From Deltaproteobacteria bacterium (lineage in GTDB: Bacteria > Desulfobacterota > Binatia > UBA9968 > JAJDTQ01), in NCBI GenBank assembly GCA_026712905.1, contig JAPOPM010000229.1, positions 1-62,234 of the forward strand: DNA of 62,234 nt, given 5' to 3'. Numbering within the stretch: position 1 is the first letter of the stretch; every line of letters begins with the position of its first letter. The position numbers and the translations under genes were made by a program. This document shows, piece after piece, positions 1 to 7,481 of this stretch. Under the pieces are notes generated by a model. It ran no database searches and was not told the DNA's origin. It saw only the letters and a list, made by a program, of their open reading frames with translations.

Positions 1-267
1 ATCGTCGCGGATGTTGAATCGCGCCACCTGCCGAAACCGGGCCGTAGTGGTGATCGCCAAATCACGATCCGAAACCCGAACAGGAAGTACCTGCCCCGGA
101 CAGTGTATGTCGGCAAGCGCGGTAATCCACGGCATCATCCAGCGGGACAGCCGTGGTACATTGAATGGGAAGTGCCTGGCACATCCCCGAGAGCGCAACG
201 TACTCCCAGGTTCTGCCTGACCGACCATCTGGCCGTTGTTTCCTGGCTCCAACTCAGCGGCTTCTAG
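1..267 (+). CDS. Possible C-terminal end of a gene cut by the window edge
   Basis: Frame 1 is open from the first base to a TAG at 265-267, giving 88 residues. The translation has a natural-looking composition, basic in its first half, with aromatic segments such as PWYIEWEVPG and DHLAVVSWLQLSGF near the end. I do not recognise the family. No start is visible, so if real the gene begins left of the window. An open stretch of this size can arise by chance in GC-rich DNA, so support is weak. Confidence 0.3.
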   Translation: MVADVESRHLPKPGRSGDRQITIRNPNRKYLPRTVYVGKRGNPRHHPAGQPWYIEWEVPGTSPRAQRTPRFCLTDHLAVVSWLQLSGF

Positions 268-369
268 CCCATGCCCGTGGCAAGTAACTAATTCCCAAGG
301 GAATCGTAAACCTCGGTAACCCACGCCTTGAAGGCCAGTTGCTCGATCGGTCCGTTCGGTGCCGTCCGG

Positions 370-570
370 TCAAAAAACGACGTGTTCCCGATTACTTGTG
401 GCAGCACCTTGAGGGGAGGGTGGCCAGGTAATGGAAACGAGTTGGACGGCCCCTTGCGCTGTAAGGTGGACGAGGTTGATGCCGTATAAGATGTAGATCA
501 GCGCGTTGGTTGCCTCAGTGACATCGATACGGAAACGCATCATCACGTTGGCAAGGTCTTGTTGGCTCAT
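370..570 (-). CDS. Small hypothetical protein (66 aa)
   Basis: The ATG at 568-570 is preceded on the minus strand by a ribosome-binding-like GGAGA about six bases upstream. That is why I chose it over the upstream in-frame start at 609. The product begins MSQQDLANVMMRF and has a hydrophobic middle (ALIYILYGINLVHL) and a Ser/Pro-rich tail. I do not recognise a family. It lies alone in a poorly coding region left of the AbiE pair and could be a remnant of a larger gene or a chance ORF. Confidence 0.3.
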   Translation of the reverse strand: MSQQDLANVMMRFRIDVTEATNALIYILYGINLVHLTAQGAVQLVSITWPPSPQGAATSNREHVVF

Positions 571-1394
571 TGCCGTCTCCGTCCGGTCTTGTCGAAGCAA
601 CCCACCCATGAAGTCTCCCTATCCACTGTGTCGTCGCCCATCGCTGGATCCCTGTGACCCCGTCGCGCTCTCAGCCGCGCTTTGCGGTGATCTCATGAAC
701 GACGGCTTGTACCGTAAGGGCAGTACCGTGGTCGGAGTATATTTATCTTCATCGTTGGTGTGAATGGAAAGACCTCCACCGGACCCTGATCGGCTGGCAA
801 ATCGTGGCGCAGCTCACCAGTGGTCGACTGTCCTCCTAACCGCTATCCACCAGCCTTCACACGGTAGCAGTTGTCCGCAACAGCAGTTCGACGACGCGCT
901 CGCTGTGAGGATCTCGCCGCCCATGTAGCCACCCGCTTCTAATCGGCCGCCGCTTTCCAGCAGGTCATCGCGGACGTAGCCGCGACTGTCGGCGAGCCTG
1001 ACGAGAACGGTCCTTGGGAGCTTCTCGAGGCGATCTGGTCATTACGCCGTAAGGTTCCAGTGTTTGTGCGGTGGGAGTTCGTAGTCTCCAGGGAATCAGC
1101 AACTTGGCGGCGGCCCAGCCCGGACGGGCGAGCGGATGGCCGGATACCCTGACTTTCCGAGCCTCATCTTCGCAACTGACCGATCTTCATGGGAAGATCG
1201 CTGCCGAGAAACCGTGCATTCCGCTGGACCCCGAATGAACAGAACAATATCGTGCGAATCCTGGCGATATGCACAGGGTTTTCCACACACCCTGTTGCCA
1301 GTCGAAACATTGCGGGAAGGGCCTGACGCAAGGACCGGACTCATGCGGGTGCCGTGCAAACCGGCTGCCCTGAACGCCCGAACGTCGATCGCCG
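571..1394. other. Non-coding or decayed stretch
   Basis: I see no intact gene here. Frame 1 from 943 to a TGA at 1150-1152 reads plausibly protein-like (for example AATVGEPDENGPWELLEAIW) but has no clear start or ribosome-binding site, so it may be a remnant. The other open frames have poor composition. No convincing RNA gene or inverted repeat was noticed. Confidence 0.4.
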
Positions 1395-2309
1395 TTACCG
1401 GAAGAGGCGTTCGAGCGCTTTGCGCTCCACCGCGTGCTTGTCCGGATTCTCCCGCTTGAGCTTCTCCAGGTTCACCAGCTTCCAGCGAACGGCCGGCAGG
1501 TTCGCCGCCTGCGGCAGGCCGATAAGGCCGAAGTCGGGCTCGGCGTCGTGGAGGGCGAGCAGGAACACCGCGATGTCGCCCTTCAGCCGCGATCCGATGT
1601 CGGCGTGCAGACGGCCGCGCGCCCCTGCCAACACATCCCTGGATACCGCCTCGCGCGTCATCCCTACAAACTCTTCGTAGTACATATCCTCTCCGGGGGA
1701 CGCCGCCGGCGCCAGGAGCTCATGCATCGGACGGTTCGAGCTTGCCACATAGACCATGAACGTGCGGAAGAGGCCGTCCGTCAGGCCTTCGTTGTCGTAC
1801 AGGAGCTTCACGTCGAAGAAGTCGCGCGGATGCTGGCGGTCGAGCGCCGCATGGAGCTTGCCGCCGTACAGGTCCTCGAAGGCCAGCACGTTCGTCTCGG
1901 CGAAGCCGAACTGCTCCGTGACTTTCTCGCACACGGCCATCGGCCTTGCCGGATGCACCGCCCCTCGCGTCACCGGGGAAGTCTCGATCTTTATCTGCGC
2001 GCGGCCGTCGCTCACCATGATGCGCGTTCCGATGCCCCCGCCACCCGCGATGCGGCGCGCCCTGAGCCGCGGATTGCGGGCGGTGACAGCCGCCCCGATG
2101 CGGTCAAGCGCACTGTCGATTTCTTCAAGCGACGACGGGCGGTCCGCGACCGGTAGGTAGGTCAGGTCGACATCGGCGGACAGCCTCGGCATGTCCCTGT
2201 AGAACAGGTTGATGGCGGTGCCGCCCTTGAGCGCGAACGCGGTCTCTCCCGCAATGTCCGGCAGCACACTCAGCAGCAGGCGCACCTGCGCCACATAACG
2301 GTCAAGCAT
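1395..2309 (-). CDS. AbiEii-type nucleotidyltransferase toxin
   Basis: The product is a 304-residue member of the AbiEii/AbiGii nucleotidyltransferase toxin family, the toxin half of type IV toxin-antitoxin and abortive-infection pairs. The nucleotidyltransferase signature KGGTAIN lies at residues 28-34, followed by LSADVDLT at 43-50, which carries the two metal-binding aspartates. IKIE (106-109), the lysine in YGGKLHA (about 151) and RDFFDVK (162-168) match the other conserved family blocks. I chose the ATG at 2309 rather than an upstream in-frame start because it overlaps the stop of the AbiEi gene by 8 bp, the usual coupled arrangement. All catalytic-looking residues are present, so the toxin is probably functional. 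It may block growth of phage-infected cells by modifying tRNA or nucleotides; that role is inferred from the family. Confidence 0.85.
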   Translation of the reverse strand: MLDRYVAQVRLLLSVLPDIAGETAFALKGGTAINLFYRDMPRLSADVDLTYLPVADRPSSLEEIDSALDRIGAAVTARNPRLRARRIAGGGGIGTRIMVSDGRAQIKIETSPVTRGAVHPARPMAVCEKVTEQFGFAETNVLAFEDLYGGKLHAALDRQHPRDFFDVKLLYDNEGLTDGLFRTFMVYVASSNRPMHELLAPAASPGEDMYYEEFVGMTREAVSRDVLAGARGRLHADIGSRLKGDIAVFLLALHDAEPDFGLIGLPQAANLPAVRWKLVNLEKLKRENPDKHAVERKALERLFR

Positions 2310-3150
2310 TGCTGTCCACCGCCGCGGGTTGCTCGGGCGCCAGTGCCTGGGGCACATAGATGCGGTAGGTCGGGTGAAGCTTGCCGCCCTCCACCAAGGC
2401 CCGCGGTCCCGATCCGAGGTCGATCCTCGATGCGTCCAGGTGTTTGCGCCATTTGTGCCCGTGCCTGTCCGCGAAGACGAAGAACAGCCTGCGCACCTTA
2501 ACGCTGCGGCAAGCCGTCAAGAGCGCCATGAGCCGCCCGGGCCGGAGCGACGCCAGTCCCTCGAATACCTTGTCCAGGTTCTCGAAGCTCGCGTGCCGCG
2601 GCAGTTCGTCAAGGGCCTCAAGGATGGCCCGTTCGGGAGACGACGCCTTGAGGGGCCAGCGCCACACGCCCACCGTTGGTCCGCCCGCCCCGGCCCCGGA
2701 ACCGGCATCCTCGATGCCCAGCAGGGCATCGCCAAAGAGCGTGCGCCGGCGCACCACGATCTGCGTCCCGATCGGCAGCCGCTTGATCCAGGACGGCGCC
2801 TCGCCGTAGAACCACACGCGCGGCTTTCCTCCGAGGCTCAGGTAATGCGCGTAGCCGAGCACGTCAAGGGCGCTCTCCCCGCCCAGATGCACGGCGTACT
2901 TCATAAGCCATTGCAGGGAGAGAAGGGGGATTTCCCAGGACTCTCCGTAGGCATCCCGTGCGCCTTCCGGCAACGGACGGCGGTAGACCCCGCGGACAAC
3001 CCGCTCAAGCCACCCGCGGGCGACATAGTCGTGGATGGACTTGGGGTCGATGCCCTGGGCCCTGAGCCACGGCGTGTCCACCATGAAGCCGGCGGGCACC
3101 GCATCCAGGAGCGGTTTCAGACGTGGTGTTCTTTGATGGTGCATAACCAT
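2302..3150 (-). CDS. AbiEi-type antitoxin / transcriptional repressor
   Basis: This roughly 282-residue protein precedes and overlaps the AbiEii toxin. Its N-terminal part (RLKPLLDAVPAGFMV, then GWLERVVRGVYRRP) fits the winged-helix domain of AbiEi antitoxins, with the larger C-terminal domain typical of the family. In characterised AbiE systems the antitoxin represses its own operon by binding inverted repeats and neutralises the toxin. Three starts are possible: TTG at 3180, ATG at 3150 and ATG at 3144. I chose 3150, but no start has a strong ribosome-binding site. A 9-bp-arm palindrome at 3132-3154 covers both ATG codons, which suits autorepression. The pair stands at the border of the decayed left end and the housekeeping block, as expected for a mobile defence module. 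Confidence 0.8.
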   Translation of the reverse strand: MVMHHQRTPRLKPLLDAVPAGFMVDTPWLRAQGIDPKSIHDYVARGWLERVVRGVYRRPLPEGARDAYGESWEIPLLSLQWLMKYAVHLGGESALDVLGYAHYLSLGGKPRVWFYGEAPSWIKRLPIGTQIVVRRRTLFGDALLGIEDAGSGAGAGGPTVGVWRWPLKASSPERAILEALDELPRHASFENLDKVFEGLASLRPGRLMALLTACRSVKVRRLFFVFADRHGHKWRKHLDASRIDLGSGPRALVEGGKLHPTYRIYVPQALAPEQPAAVDSNA

Positions 3151-3154
3151 CAAA
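3132..3154. promoter_or_regulatory. Palindromic operator of the AbiE pair
   Basis: TTTGATGGT and ACCATCAAA form perfect 9-bp arms around the 5-bp centre GCATA. The palindrome covers the candidate ATG start codons of the AbiEi gene. AbiEi proteins are known to bind inverted repeats in their own promoter, so this is the likely autorepression site. A second, shorter inverted repeat (CATGG, 7-bp gap, CCATG) lies at 3208-3224. Confidence 0.6.
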
Positions 3155-3312
3155 ATAGCACCAGCTTCAAAACAACTCAAGGTGATGTTTCATCGAAAGC
3201 GTCCATACATGGATAATAACCATGTAACAGGGGAGACTTCAAATTATCATGTGCTGCAGGCGCTGGATACCGGACGCCTCTCCCAGACCTCGGCCATGGC
3301 CCAGGCACCACC

Positions 3313-5031
3313 CTACGCCTGCGAAGACCTCCGTGAGCCGGCGAAGCCGAGGCTGAGGCTGATCACGGGAGCGAGGCCGGCGACGACGATGGCGAGGGCC
3401 GGAAGCGCGGCCTGCTCGAAGGCCTCGTAGGAGGCGTACTCGTAGACGTGGGTTGCCAGGGTGTTGAAGTTGAAGGGGCGCAGGATCAGCGTCATGGGCA
3501 GCTCCTTCATGGCGTCCACGAAGACGAGCATGGCGCCGGTCATGAGGCTGCCCCGGAGCAGCGGGAAGTGGATGCGGGCGAGCACGCCGCCCGGACGCTG
3601 CCCGAGGGAGCGGGCGGCCGCGTCCATGTTGGGCGTGATCTTGGTGAGTCCGGCTTCCACCGAACCGAACGACAGGGCGAGGAAGCGCACGGTGCAGGCG
3701 AAGATCAGGGCGTACAGCGTACCGCTGAAGATCAGTCCGGTGGAGGTTCCGAAGTACTGGCGCATGAAACCGTCGACGAGGTTGTCGAGGGCGGCCGCGG
3801 GGATCAACACGCCCACCGCCAGTACGACGCCCGGGATCGCGTAACCGATGCTTGCCAGGCGGGTGGCGGTGCGCACCAAGCCGGTGCCGGACAGGCGCGC
3901 GCCGTAGGCCAGGAAGAGGCCGCCGCACAGGCACACGAGCGCGGCGACGCTCGCCACCGCCACGCTGTTGAAAGCGAGGCCCAGGGTGCTGACGCCGACG
4001 CCGGCGTCTTCGCTGCCGATGGCGGAAGCACCCAGCAGCGCGGCGGGAACCACGAAGCCCAGGGCCACGGGCGCGGCGCAGGCGAGGCACGCCAGCACGC
4101 CGCGGGCGCCCTTCAGGCACCCGATGACATCACGCCGGGGCGCGGACTGGCTGAACTGGAAACGCCGCCGGCCCCGGGCGATGTGCTCCAGGGCGGCCAT
4201 CACCAGCACCAGAACCAACACCATGGAGGCCAACTGCGCCGCGGCCGGCGTGTTGTTCATGCCGAACCACACGCGGTACACGCCGACGGTCAGGGTCTGC
4301 ACCGCGAAGTAGTCCACGGTGCCGAAGTCGTTAAGGGTCTCCATCAGCGCCAGCAGCACGCCCACCGCGATGGCCGGTCGCGCCAGCGGCAGGCCCACCC
4401 GCCGGAAGCAGCTCCAGGTGCCGTGGCCGAGGCCACGGGCGGCGTCCCACAGGTTCTGCGACTGCTCGACGAAGGCCGACCGTGCCAGCAGGTAGACGTA
4501 GGGGTAGAGGACCAGCGACATGAACGTCGCGGCGCCGCCAAGAGAGCGGATCTCGGGAAACCAGTAGTCGCCGGGACGGTGCCAGCCGAAGAGTTGGCGC
4601 AGGCCGGTCTGCACCGGCCCGGCGTATTCGAGCAGGTCGGTGTAGGCGTACGCCGCGATGTAGGAGGGCATGGCCAGCGGCAGCAGCAGCGCCCACTGGA
4701 GGACGCGCCGTCCGGGAAACTCGAACAGGGTGACCAGCCAGGCGGTGCCCACGCCGATGACCAGCACGCCCGCGCCCACGCCGGCGATGAGCAGAAGGGT
4801 CTGGCCGATGTAGGTTCCCAGGACGGTGGATACGAGGTGCGCCCACGCGTCGCCGCTGTTGTCCAGGGCGATGCCCAGCACCGCCAGCAGCGGGCTGACG
4901 AAGAGCGCCGCCAGGGCGAGGATGCCGAGGGTCCAGCCGTCGAGCCGGGGTGATCGGGAGCGGGCGCGGCGGTCGGGAACGTGCACGGCGGCCGGGGCCG
5001 CGCCGGCGGGAGTGATCTGCGTGTCCTGCAT
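3313..5031 (-). CDS. Iron(III)-type ABC transporter permease (FbpB/SfuB-like)
   Basis: This 572-residue inner-membrane protein is a duplicated permease of the ferric-iron ABC family, with two sets of about six membrane segments in one chain. EAA-like loops are visible in each half: AARGLGHGTWSCFRRVGLPLARP about residues 200-220, and AARSLGQRPGGVLARIHFPLLRG about 475-497. MKELPMTLILRPF after the second loop is also typical of the family. The length matches FbpB/SfuB proteins. It would form the channel that imports iron released by a periplasmic binding protein and driven by an FbpC-type ATPase. Neither partner is adjacent: speA lies upstream and the AbiE pair downstream. It is therefore an orphan permease that must use partners encoded elsewhere. 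The substrate assignment rests on family resemblance only. Confidence 0.8.
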   Translation of the reverse strand: MQDTQITPAGAAPAAVHVPDRRARSRSPRLDGWTLGILALAALFVSPLLAVLGIALDNSGDAWAHLVSTVLGTYIGQTLLLIAGVGAGVLVIGVGTAWLVTLFEFPGRRVLQWALLLPLAMPSYIAAYAYTDLLEYAGPVQTGLRQLFGWHRPGDYWFPEIRSLGGAATFMSLVLYPYVYLLARSAFVEQSQNLWDAARGLGHGTWSCFRRVGLPLARPAIAVGVLLALMETLNDFGTVDYFAVQTLTVGVYRVWFGMNNTPAAAQLASMVLVLVLVMAALEHIARGRRRFQFSQSAPRRDVIGCLKGARGVLACLACAAPVALGFVVPAALLGASAIGSEDAGVGVSTLGLAFNSVAVASVAALVCLCGGLFLAYGARLSGTGLVRTATRLASIGYAIPGVVLAVGVLIPAAALDNLVDGFMRQYFGTSTGLIFSGTLYALIFACTVRFLALSFGSVEAGLTKITPNMDAAARSLGQRPGGVLARIHFPLLRGSLMTGAMLVFVDAMKELPMTLILRPFNFNTLATHVYEYASYEAFEQAALPALAIVVAGLAPVISLSLGFAGSRRSSQA

Positions 5032-5134
5032 CTGCTGGCTGCTCCGGCCGCGGCGCCCATGCGCGGTGCGGTCGAGGGCGTGCCTGAAGCACGCCCTGCG
5101 TCAGATGCCGGAAACTAGCACAGGAAGTCTTGTG

Positions 5135-5157
5135 ACTCAAACCCTCGATGTTTGAGT
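5135..5157 (-). terminator. Stem-loop after speA
   Basis: ACTCAAAC and GTTTGAGT form 8-bp perfect arms around a 7-base loop, 12 bases downstream of the speA stop on the minus strand. There is no long U run, so it is only a terminator-like hairpin. It would separate speA from the permease downstream. Confidence 0.4.
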
Positions 5158-5168
5158 GGTGGAACTTT

Positions 5169-7172
5169 TCAGAAGCCCGTCGCCGAACGTACTCGTTTCG
5201 GCTCGCTGGAGCGCGGTAGACCGGCCCGTTTCATCGTGGTGTCGGCCTCTCGGGTAGCGGTAGTATCCGCCGCCGCGACATCCCGGTCCAGGTAGGTGCC
5301 GCCGCCCAGGACCTGCGCCAGGAGGCGCTCCAGACGCGTCGAGGGGGCGTCGGCCTGGGCCGGGCCGGGTACGGCGTGGAGTTCCCTCGGCGCCTGCTCC
5401 TGGGCGAGTTCCTCGTACCCCCAGCGGCCGAGCATGTCGGCGCAGGTGTCGGATTCGCGTACGTCGAGGATCGCCGGAGCGCCCGCGGCGTCCGTTTCCA
5501 CCGTGACCTCGGCAGGCCGCCCGAAGAGGTTGTGGTCGCTGCTGAGGGCTTCCTGGTAGGCGCCCACGAACAGCACCGCCAGGGCGTAGGAGTCGTCCCA
5601 GGGCAACGCGTGGAGCTCGAAGGTCGAGCGCGGTTCCTGAGGATGCGAGAACTTGTTGATCACGCCGTCGGAGTCGCAGGTCAGGTCCGCCAGGACCGCC
5701 TTGAGGGTGGGTTTCTCCTTGAGCCGGCTGGTGGGCATGATGGGGAACAGCATGTCCAGGATCCAGCTATCCGGCAGCGACTTGAAGATCGAGAAGTTGA
5801 ACGCGTGCAGGCGCGCGGCGATGCGTTCGAGGGCCGCCTTGTCCTCGCCGTCGAAGCGTCCGTGGCGCGCGTAGCGGCTCGCGTGCTCGACGATGCGCGA
5901 GAAGGCGGACTCCGCCTGGGCGCGCTGCTTGAGCGAGAGAAACCCCAGGGAGAAGGCCGAGAGCATTTCGTCCTTCTTCTGGTAGGCGTCGTGCAGATAC
6001 TCGCGCCAGTTCTTGCTATTGATCTCCACCACCATGTCGTTGAGCTCGTTGACGGCGTCCACGTTGGACGCGCGCGCCCGGGCGCGTCCGGGTTTCGGGC
6101 TCGTCTTGGGCTGTTCGAGCGGATCCACCAACAGCGCCGCGTGGTGCGTCACCAGGAAGCGGCCGGCTTCGGTGATGATGCGCGGTTCCGTGATGCGCGC
6201 GCGGTCGAGCACTTCCTTGGTGGTGTAGATGATGTCGTTGGCGTATTCCTGGACGTTGTAGTTGACGCTGGAATCCGCCGAGCTGTTGCTGCCGTCGTAG
6301 TCCACGCCGAGCCCGCCGCCCACGTCCAGGGTGTCCAGGGGCACTCCCAGTTCCTTCAGTTCGACGTAGAACCGCAGCGCTTCCTGGAGCGCCTGCTTGA
6401 AGTTGCGGATGTGGGTGATCTGCGAGCCCAGGTGGAAGTGCAGCAGACGCAGGCGGTCCAGCATCTTGCATTCCTTGAGCAACCGGGTGCAGTCGAGCAG
6501 GTCGGACGCGGTCAGGCCGAACTTGGAAAGGTCGCCCGACGACTCCTCCCAGCGGCCCATGCCGCTGGCGTTGAGCTTGACCCGTGCGCCCAGGCGCGGG
6601 CACGGCAGCCCCTTGGCGCGCAGCTCGGCGATGAGCTCGTATTCCCGCGGGCGCTCGAACACCACGATGATGTTGTAGCCGGCCGCCGCGGCCGCGGCCG
6701 CCAGCTCGAGATAGGCCGAGTCCTTGTAGCCGTTGCAGATGATCGGACCCGTGCTGTCGCGCAGCATGGACAAGGCGATGCACAGCTCGGCCTTGGTGCC
6801 GACCTCGAGGCCGGCGCCGTAGGGCCGCCCGGCCGCGCAGACGCGCGCCACAGTGGCCTTGCGGCTGTTGACCTTGAGCGGGTAGACGGAGGTGTACGAG
6901 CCGCGGTAGTCGAAGGTCTCGGTGGCCGTCCTGAACGCCCGCTGGAGGATCTCCATCTGGCGGTCGATGAGCTGCGGGAAGCGCACCAGCACCGGCGGCC
7001 GCACCCCGCGCCGCTGCAAGCGGGTCACGAGTTCGTGCAGGTCGACCTTGCCGGCCGTGGCCGAATCCGTGATGACCTCCAGGTGACCCGCGTCGTTCAC
7101 GTTCACGAAGCCTTCGCCCCACGAACGCCAGTGTGCAAACGGGTCATCGCCTCCCAATGGCAGCCTTTTCAT
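5169..7172 (-). CDS. speA: Biosynthetic arginine decarboxylase
   Basis: The 667-residue product has the length and motif order of SpeA, the PLP-dependent enzyme that converts arginine to agmatine for polyamine synthesis. The PLP lysine lies in VYPLKVN (about residue 100). HFHLGSQ, the glycine-rich LDVGGGLGVDYDG and TEAGRFLVTHHA follow in order in the alanine-racemase-like barrel, and the beta domain ends the chain. I chose the ATG at 7170-7172 because GGAGG lies upstream at suitable spacing; the frame continues to 7253 but that extension does not look like the family. The last roughly 45 residues form a charged, low-complexity tail beyond the usual end. No agmatinase or agmatine deiminase gene is next to it, so putrescine synthesis must be completed elsewhere. 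Confidence 0.95.
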   Translation of the reverse strand: MKRLPLGGDDPFAHWRSWGEGFVNVNDAGHLEVITDSATAGKVDLHELVTRLQRRGVRPPVLVRFPQLIDRQMEILQRAFRTATETFDYRGSYTSVYPLKVNSRKATVARVCAAGRPYGAGLEVGTKAELCIALSMLRDSTGPIICNGYKDSAYLELAAAAAAAGYNIIVVFERPREYELIAELRAKGLPCPRLGARVKLNASGMGRWEESSGDLSKFGLTASDLLDCTRLLKECKMLDRLRLLHFHLGSQITHIRNFKQALQEALRFYVELKELGVPLDTLDVGGGLGVDYDGSNSSADSSVNYNVQEYANDIIYTTKEVLDRARITEPRIITEAGRFLVTHHAALLVDPLEQPKTSPKPGRARARASNVDAVNELNDMVVEINSKNWREYLHDAYQKKDEMLSAFSLGFLSLKQRAQAESAFSRIVEHASRYARHGRFDGEDKAALERIAARLHAFNFSIFKSLPDSWILDMLFPIMPTSRLKEKPTLKAVLADLTCDSDGVINKFSHPQEPRSTFELHALPWDDSYALAVLFVGAYQEALSSDHNLFGRPAEVTVETDAAGAPAILDVRESDTCADMLGRWGYEELAQEQAPRELHAVPGPAQADAPSTRLERLLAQVLGGGTYLDRDVAAADTTATREADTTMKRAGLPRSSEPKRVRSATGF

Positions 7173-7299
7173 CGTCGCGTGGTACCCTCCTTGTCGTCGG
7201 CTGGCGAATGCTGATTCGCGTCGTCCTTGCCCTGAGCCGCCCGAGTCAGCCACCTCTCCTACTCATCCCCGCCCTCCTCCGTCATTCCCGCCCTCCTCC

Positions 7300-7393
7300 G
7301 TCATTCCCGCGAAAGCGGGAACCAGGGGTGGCGAGGGGACCATGGCCGTCGCCCCGCCCACCCCGCCTGGATTCCCGCTTTCGCGGGAATGAC
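7300..7393. repeat. REP-like inverted repeat pair
   Basis: GTCATTCCCGCGAAAGCGGG (7300-7319) with its continuation to 7326 is itself palindromic, and its inverted copy occupies 7367-7393, so the pair forms a longer inverted repeat in the gap between ppk1 and speA. The same element occurs at 23140-23167 and 49301-49396. Just before it, a 19-bp unit (CGCCCTCCTCCGTCATTCC) is duplicated in tandem at 7270-7307. The position and palindromic structure fit a REP/REPIN-type dispersed repeat; it may also act as a bidirectional hairpin. Confidence 0.7.
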
Positions 7394-7481
7394 GGAAAGG
7401 GTGGATGAGAATGACGCAGGGGGACGGGAACGCTTCGCGATTATACCATAGTTTACGGCTATTCGTGGGAGGTGGGATGGA

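Noticed and set aside
3448..4953. Long plus-strand frame (501 codons) opposite the iron-type permease
   Set aside because: It is the antisense shadow of a clear membrane protein, rich in His, Gly, Gln and Arg with no family resemblance.
5376..7214. Long plus-strand frame (612 codons) opposite speA
   Set aside because: Antisense shadow typical of GC-rich genes; speA has full motif support.
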